A program made the translations under genes and the position numbers. Source: DATGMS01 sp035303945 (GTDB lineage Bacteria > Bacteroidota > Bacteroidia > Cytophagales > Cyclobacteriaceae). Taken from it: a stretch of DNA of 25,114 nt. The notes beneath the pieces are model-generated. The model ran no database searches, was not told where the DNA came from, and saw only the letters and a program-made list of their open reading frames with translations. The DNA is taken from assembly GCA_035303945.1 (NCBI GenBank), contig DATGQZ010000061.1, forward strand, positions 1 through 25,114, given 5' to 3'. This document shows, piece after piece, positions 6,667 through 13,932 of this stretch (positions are counted from its first letter, which is position 1; each line of letters starts with the position of its first letter).

Positions 6667-9111
6667 CTAGTAGTATCTCACATCGCAGTCAGGATTGGCT
6701 TTCTTAAAATTATCGACTTGGCGACTGCTGATTCTGGTGTTAAAGCAGATCAAGCTTTTAAGGCTTCTTAAATCCATGATAGGATTAAGGCTTCGTACAT
6801 TCGAACTAGCTATATCCAATTCCTCTAAAGCTGTCAAGCCATCAAGGCCGCGTAGATTTTTCACATTCGTACCGGAGGCGATAAAGGATTTTAAGGACTT
6901 CAACGACTGAAGCGGCCTCAAATCTTCAATGCCTGTATTGGAAAGATTAAGATATTCCAATTCTTGCAAGGAAGACAATGCCCCTAAGTTTGATATGGGA
7001 GCCTGAACGATAGACAATTTCTTTAAGGTAATGATTTGTGACAAGGGGGTGATATCTGCAAGCGGCACATTTTGCATATCCAGCTCCCTGAGGTTGTAGA
7101 ATGCCAGTAAAGGATCCACGGAGTTTATCTGTCCACCGTCTACTTTTAGTGCAGGGCTAGCCGTCATCGCATGGAGCAACGCTGATGTCGGTTCCGATCC
7201 TGTTTCAAACTGTTTATCTAAAGCAGTTCGCCAGGCATCACTTAATCCTTCCCACCAAGCTTGTAACTCCTGTGATCTAAATATCACATTGGCCGTTGGA
7301 ACCGCCTGTACAAGCTCCTGTATCTCCGCTTTCGCCACCTCGGTATTGTCTACATCAACAAAAACGAGTTTTTCTAGGCGCTTCAATGCAGCCACAGAAG
7401 TGATATTAGTGCCTCTAAAATGAAGCTCCTTCAATGACCTTAAGTGAACCAGAGGCTCGAGGTTGGTGATGGCGCTGCTGTTGCCGGAAATTTTCTCCAG
7501 TGTGCGCAACTCCGACACAGGGCTTAGATCGTGCACCTTGGTATTATTAAAGTTTAAGCTGATCAACTTTTTGAATTTGGCAATGGGTCGTAGGTTGATA
7601 ACACTGCTACCCGACATATCCAAGGAGTCTGCACCAACTATCATATAAAGCTCCTCGACAGAGGGTTCTCCCTGAATACCCGGATTAGCCTTCCTTAGCA
7701 CCTCTGACCATCCTTCCGGCAGACTTTGCCACCAGGATTGCAGGTTTTCCACTTGATGGATCAACAGCACAGAGCGATTTTTAATGGCAAACTGATCTGC
7801 AGCCTCTTCCGAAATGCTTGTTTGGTCGGCATATATTTTTTCCAGGTTCTTACGACCATCCAATGGATCCAAGCTACTTACCTCTGTTCCATTGATATTG
7901 ACAATCCTGAGCTTGTCCAAGCCCGATAACGGCGCCAAATCCATGATGTTTGTTTCTTCCAAATTGAGCGTCTCCAAATTCTTCAACTCCGCTAAGAATC
8001 CAAAGTTGATCAGATAGTTGCCTTTCAGGCTAAGTGCGCGTAAGTTTTGAAGCGCATTGATATTTTCAAGATTGCTAAACCCGCATTCCTCCAAGTCAAG
8101 CGTTTCCAATTGCTTGAATGAATTGAGCACGCCAAAGCTCTGAAGGGAGGTATTGATAATCTTCAGATGTCTGAGGTTTTTTAGATTGTTCAATTCCTCA
8201 ATATCAGCTACACGCGTCCCAGAAATGTCTAAGTAGGTAAGCCTATCCGAATATTTGATAAATTGGACATCGTCCGTTGGCGTGTTGGAAATATCCAAAT
8301 AGCTCAGGAAGGTCACATTGCTGATAGGGCTCAGGTCATGGATATTGGTATTGCTGATGTCCACATACTTCAGTTCTCTCAAAGCATGTATAGGCGTAAG
8401 ATCCTGAATAATGGTATTTCCGGACAAGTCGATGGAATCTATATCAGCAATCTTATTGATTTGGTCCATGCTAAGAGAATCCTCTGTGAAACCAAAGCGG
8501 CTTTTGAAATAGCTAGACCATTCATAAGATAGATTTTCCCACCAATCCGTCAGCTCTTTATCCCTACTCAGCTTGGTGGTGTAGATGCTGGCAATTTTCA
8601 GCTCATTGGATTTTTTATCCAAGTTTACTTCTATAAATCTCGGCTGTGTATTTTCAATTTTTTCATTGTTCAAACCCACTGCGGTAAGCGTACGGTCTAG
8701 GGAAACAATAAAAAACAATGCATCGTTTTCCCGTAGTGCCGGCTTTACCTCTCTGATCTTAAACTTGAACTGGGCATCTTTAAAAAAGAACTCCACGTCC
8801 TTAAGATAGGCGGTCACATCTTTGTTGGTGATCACTTTTCTATCCAGCAGAAGGTCATCTTCCACCTGTACTTTTTCGTCACGGAAAATCTTTGAATAGC
8901 TATCCCTGATGATGACGTCCTTGTCACGCGCAGAAGTTTTCTCGCTGCCGACGGTGTTCAAAAAATACTCCAGGAAGCGGATCTGGTCTTCAACTTTCTG
9001 AGAGAAGTCTTTGACTTCGTCTTTAGTATAGCCGCCGAGATCCTGTGCCTTACCGTCAAAGAAGGAAATAACGAAAACAAATGATAATAAAGCTAGCCTA
9101 TTTTTGATCAT
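6667..9111 (-). CDS. Secreted leucine-rich-repeat protein, three cassettes
   Basis: An 814-residue exported protein. A signal peptide covers about 1-22 (MIKNRLALLSFVFVISFF, cleavage near GKAQ). Residues about 30-180 form a non-LRR alpha/beta module that resembles the other products of this operon. Then come three cassettes, each opening with the motif WWxxLxxxW (W190/191/198, W460/461/468, W619/620/627), followed by SDS22/internalin-like 22-residue repeats (LxxLxxLDIsNTxIxDLsPL) and ended by a cap of the type ISxxQVxxFkxaNPxcxV. The first cassette is longest (about nine repeats); the third caps at the very C-terminus (VRYY). There is no type IX sorting domain and no C-terminal anchor, so the site is probably the periplasm or outside. 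Such repeats usually bind proteins; the partner is unknown. Its start overlaps the preceding gene by 14 bases. Confidence 0.88.
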   Translation of the reverse strand: MIKNRLALLSFVFVISFFDGKAQDLGGYTKDEVKDFSQKVEDQIRFLEYFLNTVGSEKTSARDKDVIIRDSYSKIFRDEKVQVEDDLLLDRKVITNKDVTAYLKDVEFFFKDAQFKFKIREVKPALRENDALFFIVSLDRTLTAVGLNNEKIENTQPRFIEVNLDKKSNELKIASIYTTKLSRDKELTDWWENLSYEWSSYFKSRFGFTEDSLSMDQINKIADIDSIDLSGNTIIQDLTPIHALRELKYVDISNTNIHDLSPISNVTFLSYLDISNTPTDDVQFIKYSDRLTYLDISGTRVADIEELNNLKNLRHLKIINTSLQSFGVLNSFKQLETLDLEECGFSNLENINALQNLRALSLKGNYLINFGFLAELKNLETLNLEETNIMDLAPLSGLDKLRIVNINGTEVSSLDPLDGRKNLEKIYADQTSISEEAADQFAIKNRSVLLIHQVENLQSWWQSLPEGWSEVLRKANPGIQGEPSVEELYMIVGADSLDMSGSSVINLRPIAKFKKLISLNFNNTKVHDLSPVSELRTLEKISGNSSAITNLEPLVHLRSLKELHFRGTNITSVAALKRLEKLVFVDVDNTEVAKAEIQELVQAVPTANVIFRSQELQAWWEGLSDAWRTALDKQFETGSEPTSALLHAMTASPALKVDGGQINSVDPLLAFYNLRELDMQNVPLADITPLSQIITLKKLSIVQAPISNLGALSSLQELEYLNLSNTGIEDLRPLQSLKSLKSFIASGTNVKNLRGLDGLTALEELDIASSNVRSLNPIMDLRSLKSLICFNTRISSRQVDNFKKANPDCDVRYY

Positions 9112-9943
9112 AAATATATTCCAATATCACTTCTTTATCATTTTCATTCAACTTGACCAGGTTTGAAATCAGCCATCCGGTGTTAAAGCCTGGTCGGTTA
9201 AACTGCGATAGTTCGAAATACCACTTGTCGATCTGAAAGAAGTGGAATTTGACATCAGTCACCGTTTCGAACTTCATGTTTCCTTTTTTTATTTCATAAA
9301 GAAATAGGGTAAGGAAGTCCGGTTTAAATTCTTTGGGCGTATAGGATTCAGGTTGCTTATTATCCTGAAGTGCCTTACGCAAATTCATGAATCCCAATTC
9401 ATGACTCAAAGGATGAAGAAACTCCTTTGCACTGCCTTCAGCTTTGTTGAAAGCAGCGTTAAACGTACTAAAGGAAACCTTGTCTATCACCCATTCAAAG
9501 CCGAGACCCTCAGGCTGCAGCTTCATAAAGAGGGTAACCGGCTCCCTTTTTCCTTGGTATGTAAAAATGGTGCCAACTTCGGCAAACCAGTTGCCTTTGT
9601 GGAAGTTTAGGTATAGGGGATAATTTTCTGCCGTTACTTCAGTCAGAAATTCGTTTCTCAGGTCCTTAGGAATCTGTGACGTCTCATTGTCAAAAATTAT
9701 CCCCAGAAATCTTCTCCTCAGCTCTCTATCACGGTATTCCTTATCTCCAGGATAATAACGGACCTTGCCGTCCTGGCTTTCTTCGCCGTTGAATCGTCTA
9801 AAAAATTGGTTTACTTGTTTGGTAGAGGCGGCAAACCTGCCGTCATCTACAGGTTGTCCGGGGCTGTACAAGCCTTGCCCCGGAACCAACTCTATAGATA
9901 ATATGAGTAATAATACAGCAATTAAACAGAATCTTTTTCTCAT
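9098..9943 (-). CDS. Exported protein of unknown function
   Basis: A 281-residue protein with a signal peptide (about 1-23, MRKRFCLIAVLLLILSIELV, cleavage near PGQG). Family not recognised. The mature part begins with QVNQFFRRFNGEE (about 43-55), then a helical stretch with FLGIIFDNE, then strands around NWFAEVGTIFTYQGK and PVTLFMKLQPE ending in WVIDKVSF. This alternation of a helix pair and a curved sheet is typical of NTF2/SnoaL-like domains and is echoed in the neighbouring products. The second half contains FLHPLSHELGFMNLRKAL and ends KEVILEYIYDQK. No catalytic motif, lipobox or sorting domain is visible. Its ATG overlaps the stop of the upstream gene by four bases and its end overlaps the LRR start, so it is firmly in the operon. 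Confidence 0.75.
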   Translation of the reverse strand: MRKRFCLIAVLLLILSIELVPGQGLYSPGQPVDDGRFAASTKQVNQFFRRFNGEESQDGKVRYYPGDKEYRDRELRRRFLGIIFDNETSQIPKDLRNEFLTEVTAENYPLYLNFHKGNWFAEVGTIFTYQGKREPVTLFMKLQPEGLGFEWVIDKVSFSTFNAAFNKAEGSAKEFLHPLSHELGFMNLRKALQDNKQPESYTPKEFKPDFLTLFLYEIKKGNMKFETVTDVKFHFFQIDKWYFELSQFNRPGFNTGWLISNLVKLNENDKEVILEYIYDQK

Positions 9944-10515
9944 GCGGAAGTTTCAGTGACCCTGACATCACCCAACATAACATCCCAGAACTCAATCGTT
10001 CTACCCGCTACTTGAGTTTGCTTTTTCTCAACATAGATGGTGATGTCTTTCTTGGTGGTGTCACGATAGTTTAAATTATTTTCAGCTGAAGTTCCTTCGA
10101 ATCGCTGATAGATGGTAACTACCCCAACATACCTGCCATCAGGCTGTCTTTCCAAATCACTGATATAGTGAATGTCATACCAGCTGATGTTAACTTGGTC
10201 ATAGTTAAGGGCCATCAGTCTTTCGAAGTAGTTTCTCACCTTATAGTAAGACACTTCATTACTGCTTAACGAAGAAACTCCCATTTCAGCACCTGGTGCG
10301 AACAATTCTTCTGCTCTGTCCATTACCCTGGTAGCTTCAGAGAACTGGGTCTGCTTGCTGCCGATGATGCTGATGTATTTGCTTAAGTCTTTTACTTTTT
10401 CCAAAGCCAAAGAGTCAATGGCTTGTTTTCTTTGGGGGCTGATGTCTGCCTGACCCAAGGCCACAAAAGTGGTGGCTAGAAAAACCAATAATAAGGTGGG
10501 GATATATTTTTTCAT
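9940..10515 (-). CDS. Small exported NTF2-like protein
   Basis: A 191-residue protein with a clear signal peptide (MKKYIPTLLLVFLATTFVAL, cleavage near GQA, residue 23). The mature part is one small domain: helices around VKDLSKYISIIGS and ATRVMDRAEELF, then YYKVRNYFERL, then strands NISWYDIHYISDL, YVGVVTIYQRFEG, DITIYVEK and a closing FWDVMLGDVRVTE. This helix-then-sheet order fits an NTF2-like fold (inference) and matches the N-terminal part of the LRR protein in the same operon in order and length. No active-site residues stand out. It lies 27 bases after the lipoprotein gene and overlaps the next gene by four bases. Confidence 0.75.
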   Translation of the reverse strand: MKKYIPTLLLVFLATTFVALGQADISPQRKQAIDSLALEKVKDLSKYISIIGSKQTQFSEATRVMDRAEELFAPGAEMGVSSLSSNEVSYYKVRNYFERLMALNYDQVNISWYDIHYISDLERQPDGRYVGVVTIYQRFEGTSAENNLNYRDTTKKDITIYVEKKQTQVAGRTIEFWDVMLGDVRVTETSA

Positions 10516-10542
10516 GGTGATATAATTTGTCTGATTAGTAGA

Positions 10543-11010
10543 TTATCTTCTTCTTAACTCCAATTCTGTAACCTTACCGCTTCCGTCCAAACGGATATCG
10601 CTGATGAAGTTGAGGTTCTTTTTGGTGTCTTTCAAATAGTGTAGGTAGTTGTTGATGGTAGTTGGCTCATCATAATCCTTTACACCATTTTCTTCATGGA
10701 TGACAATCAGTACAGGCGTATTCTGGTTAGAGAACATGCTAAGTGCTTCTTGGATGGTGCTGTTAGCACTTTGAACACTGCTCGCATTGGCAATAGAAGA
10801 GAAGAAGCCTTCCAATCGACTAACCGCTACTTCTTCAGCTGAAGGCTGTGGTGGGGCTGTGGGCGTAGTGGGAGCAGTCTCTACCGGAGCAGGCTCAGGA
10901 GCTGCCTCTACTACTTTCTTCTTGCTTTTACAAGCTCCCATGGCAAGCATGCAAAATAAGGCCAGGGTGAGTAACCTTCTCAGAGGGAATTTAAAACTTC
11001 CTGTTTTCAT
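10543..11010 (-). CDS. Small lipoprotein, first gene of operon
   Basis: A lipoprotein of 155 residues from ATG 11010 (160 from ATG 11025; both are possible, and I prefer 11010 because MKTGSFKF gives a normal n-region and an A-rich stretch precedes it). RRLLTLALFCMLAMGAC is a hydrophobic segment ending in a lipobox-like Cys. CKSKKK has no acidic surface-export tag, so a periplasmic-facing anchor is likelier. A Pro/Ala/Glu-rich linker (about 20 residues) leads to a domain with LEGFFSSIANA, a helix with ALSMF, INNYLHYLKD, and a last strand pair ending in KVTELELRRR. This looks like a shortened version of the domain in the next gene. Function unknown. It is the promoter-proximal gene of four. Confidence 0.75.
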   Translation of the reverse strand: MKTGSFKFPLRRLLTLALFCMLAMGACKSKKKVVEAAPEPAPVETAPTTPTAPPQPSAEEVAVSRLEGFFSSIANASSVQSANSTIQEALSMFSNQNTPVLIVIHEENGVKDYDEPTTINNYLHYLKDTKKNLNFISDIRLDGSGKVTELELRRR

Positions 11011-11183
11011 TGTTAATTTAAGCATTTGATTGTGGATAAGAGTTAATTATTTTCGTTTTTCATCAAAACACAGACCATACATCGATGACCCGCCAATAAT
11101 ACGAAATATAGCGACGTTTATTAATTATAAAACATTAAAAGGTCAATTTCATATAAATTGGGTTTGAACTGGGTGATTGACAA

Positions 11184-11198
11184 TTGCGCGCAAATGTA
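11184..11198 (-). promoter_or_regulatory. Candidate -7 box and palindrome for lipoprotein-LRR operon
   Basis: Minus strand TACATTTG (11191-11198) fits TAnnTTTG exactly, but no TTTG lies at the expected upstream distance. A perfect 10-base palindrome TTGCGCGCAA (11184-11193) overlaps its 3' half and the expected start, as an operator might. Transcript leader would be about 160-175 bases. Low confidence. Confidence 0.25.
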
Positions 11199-11263
11199 TA
11201 CGCTATTTTCGAGATGTACTATACCTGTCCTACAAGAGGCTAAAGTTCTCCATAAATTATTTT

Positions 11264-12382
11264 TCAATCTGGAAATAATTCCCGGAGTTTGCCTTCCAAA
11301 CTCGCGCCTCTCAAATCCTTCGCAATAATCTTGCCGTCAGGATCCAGCATATAGGTAGCTGGAATGGCATTGATCTGGTATGTGGCAGCCGCTTCAGAAT
11401 TAAAGTATTTCAGATCCGACACCTGGGTCCATTCCAATCCGTCTTCCTCAATGGCACCAACCCAAGCCTCTTTGGTTCTATCTAAAGAAACGCCAAAGAC
11501 TTCAAAGCCCTTATCCTTGTACTGATGATACAGTCTTACCACATTGGGGTTTTCTTCCCGACAAGGCTTACACCAAGCTGCCCAAAAATCAATCAATACG
11601 AATTTGCCTCTTAAATCTGACAACTTCACCAGTTCTCCCTCCGGATTGGGAAGGGCGATCTCTGGAGCTAGTTGGCCTACAGAGAGGGAACGCATCTCAT
11701 CCAGTTGCTGACGCAACGACACGATGGTCTTTGTGTTTGGATATTTCTGGTCCAAACCACTGATCAGGCTGTCTAAAAATTCAAATTCGGTATTGGGATC
11801 AATCATCATTACCGCTGCCAATGATGCGAAGCTCCCGTCCATGCTTCTGATGGTTTCCTTCACCCTGTTGGAATGGTTGGCAGCTATTTCTAAAGACTTA
11901 TCCTGAATAGCCTTGATGGCCTGCTGATCCCTGGCGCTCATCGCCTCATAGTACTCCGAGTTCAATTGGTTGATTTCCTCCTGATACTGCTCTACCAAAG
12001 CATCAACTTTCAGAATCTGATCTGTATCATGGGAGCCGGTAGCTTTGAAGCTGTCTTCATTGTCAAAGTCGTACTCCACCTTGACATCCTCATTATAAAG
12101 GGCAAGCCTTGCCACTTTTTGCCCATACAGATCCAGCTCATAAAAGCCGGGGCCATCGAGGCTAACCTGGTATTCAAATTCACCCTTGTCACTCACCGGA
12201 ATGGTGTCCACCACCTCTGAACGGTCTTCTTCATATCGGGACAGCACCACATAGCCCTCGGGCTGATTTTTAAGCTGTCCTTTGATGCTTACCGCACCGT
12301 CGAATTCCTGTGTTCCACTCCCGCATGCCAACAGGGAAAGCACCGCTCCCGTGGCAAGAATATTCTTCAATTTTCTCATCAT
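11264..12382 (-). CDS. TlpA-like thiol-disulfide lipoprotein (DUF4369)
   Basis: An exported thioredoxin-fold protein of about 372 residues. The N-terminus MMRKLKNILATGAVLSLLAC is a lipoprotein signal (LLAC lipobox, next residues GSG). Residues about 30-110 match the DUF4369 beta domain common in Bacteroidota (IKGQLKNQPEGYVVLSRY). A helical linker (about 120-230) follows, then a TlpA/redoxin domain with APEIALPNPEG, FVLIDFWAAWCKPC (CxxC near residue 271) and the cis-Pro loop NAIPATYMLDPDG. It probably keeps disulfides or haem-related thiols reduced outside the cytoplasm; the partner is unknown. ATG 12382 shares one base with the gatB stop; a TTG at 12385 is also in frame. It is likely translated from the gatB transcript. 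Confidence 0.9.
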   Translation of the reverse strand: MMRKLKNILATGAVLSLLACGSGTQEFDGAVSIKGQLKNQPEGYVVLSRYEEDRSEVVDTIPVSDKGEFEYQVSLDGPGFYELDLYGQKVARLALYNEDVKVEYDFDNEDSFKATGSHDTDQILKVDALVEQYQEEINQLNSEYYEAMSARDQQAIKAIQDKSLEIAANHSNRVKETIRSMDGSFASLAAVMMIDPNTEFEFLDSLISGLDQKYPNTKTIVSLRQQLDEMRSLSVGQLAPEIALPNPEGELVKLSDLRGKFVLIDFWAAWCKPCREENPNVVRLYHQYKDKGFEVFGVSLDRTKEAWVGAIEEDGLEWTQVSDLKYFNSEAAATYQINAIPATYMLDPDGKIIAKDLRGASLEGKLRELFPD

Positions 12383-13842
12383 CAATTCTCCAATAATTCC
12401 GCCAGCAATCTGCTCGCCACTTTGGGATCAGCCTTGCCTTGCGACTGCTTCATCACCTGTCCCATAAACATGCCCATAAGACCTTTCTTTCCGGATTTAT
12501 ATTCCGCTACCTTGGCAGAATTTTCCGCCAATACCTTCTCCACAATCGGCTTTAGGGAACCCTCATCGCTTTCCTGGATCAAGTTGAGCGCTTGTGCGAT
12601 CTCTAAGGCACTCTTCGTGCTGTCTTTCAACAATTCAGGATAGATACGTTGTGAAGCCACGGAGAAGCTGACTTTGCCTTCGTCAATGATGGCTATCAGT
12701 TCCGCCAACCTTGTAGAGCTGATGGGGAATTCCTGAATGGACAGGGTCAACTCATTTAAATAAGATTTCACAGGTCCCATCACCCAGTTGGAGGCTGCCT
12801 TGTAATTGCTGGTTTTGGTACACAGCTCTTCAAAATACAAAGCAATCTCTTTGGTGTCGGTCAATACACCGGCATCATATTCGGGAAGACCAAATTCACT
12901 GACAAAGCGCTCATACAAGGCTCCCGGCAAGGAAGGCATGGTTTCCCTGATGCTGTTGAGCCATTCCTCCGAAACCACCACTGGACTCAGGTCAGGTTCA
13001 GGAAAATAGCGGTAGTCATTCATATCCTCCTTGGTCCTCATGCCTGAAGTGGTACCGGTAGTCGCATCAAAGGTCCGCGTTTCGGAGATGATCTCCTCTC
13101 CTCTTTCCAGCATGCCCACCTGACGTTCGAATTCATGCTCAATGGCTCTGGCTACATTTCGGAAGGAGTTCATGTTTTTGACCTCCACCTTTTTGCCAAA
13201 GGTGCTGGCGCCTCTCAGCCTTACCGACACGTTGGCGTCACATCGCAAAGAGCCTTCTTCCATGTTGCCGTCGCAAATCTCCAGATAGCGCACCAGCTTC
13301 TTGATCTCGACCAAGAAGTTGTAAGCCTCTTCAGAGGAACGCATATCAGGCTCGGACACAATTTCAATAAGCGGTACCCCTGCCCGGTTGAAATCCACCA
13401 AGGTATCTACTTCCCCAGCCAGGTGAATGGACTTTCCGGCATCCTCTTCCATATGGATTCTCGTAAGGGCTATGCTTTTCTTCTCTCCGCTGGCCAACAC
13501 AATTGGCACACTTCCGCCTACACAGATCGGGCCCTTGTCTTGGGTCAACTGATAACCTTTTGGAAGGTCAGGGTAGAAATAATTTTTTCTGGCAAATATA
13601 TTTCTCCTAGTGATCTCGGAATTACAAGCCAAACCCATTTTAATGGCAAATTCCACTGCCTTTTTGTTTACTTTAGGCAAGGTACCTGGATGTCCCAAGG
13701 TAATCACAGATATATTCGTGTTGGGTAAATTGCCATATTCAGTAGAATCTGAATTATACATTTTACTTGCTGTCAGCAATTGGGCATGTACTTCAAGTCC
13801 TACCACCAGCTCATATTTTCCTTTTACTTCTTCGGAGAGCAT
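12382..13842 (-). CDS. gatB: Asp/Glu-tRNA amidotransferase subunit B
   Basis: Subunit B of the GatCAB complex, which converts mischarged Glu-tRNA(Gln) (and Asp-tRNA(Asn)) to Gln-tRNA(Gln) and Asn-tRNA(Asn). GatB holds the kinase-like step and binds the tRNA. Visible signatures are VVGLEVHAQL at the start, HPGTLPKVN, FARKNYFYPDLPKGYQ, SLRCDANVSVR with KVEVKNMNSF, and the RYFPEPDLSP segment. The C-terminal YqeY-like helical domain ends with KGLMGMFMGQVMKQSQGKADP, the usual tail. 486 residues is full length. gatA and gatC are not in the window. It lies 90 bases after alaS on the same strand and is followed immediately by the TlpA-like gene. Confidence 0.97.
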   Translation of the reverse strand: MLSEEVKGKYELVVGLEVHAQLLTASKMYNSDSTEYGNLPNTNISVITLGHPGTLPKVNKKAVEFAIKMGLACNSEITRRNIFARKNYFYPDLPKGYQLTQDKGPICVGGSVPIVLASGEKKSIALTRIHMEEDAGKSIHLAGEVDTLVDFNRAGVPLIEIVSEPDMRSSEEAYNFLVEIKKLVRYLEICDGNMEEGSLRCDANVSVRLRGASTFGKKVEVKNMNSFRNVARAIEHEFERQVGMLERGEEIISETRTFDATTGTTSGMRTKEDMNDYRYFPEPDLSPVVVSEEWLNSIRETMPSLPGALYERFVSEFGLPEYDAGVLTDTKEIALYFEELCTKTSNYKAASNWVMGPVKSYLNELTLSIQEFPISSTRLAELIAIIDEGKVSFSVASQRIYPELLKDSTKSALEIAQALNLIQESDEGSLKPIVEKVLAENSAKVAEYKSGKKGLMGMFMGQVMKQSQGKADPKVASRLLAELLEN

Positions 13843-13932
13843 ACGTTTTATTCTAATCTATATCAACTATAACAATCTCAAAAATGGCAGACAATTATGC
13901 CAAAACCAAATCAAATAGATGAAAACGACGGC

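Noticed and set aside
13135..13728. 197-codon open frame on the plus strand
   Set aside because: It is opposite gatB, whose motifs are unmistakable.
13890..13930. Tiny 12-codon open frame between gatB and alaS
   Set aside because: Too short, no ribosome-binding context, and it lies on the strand opposite to both genes.
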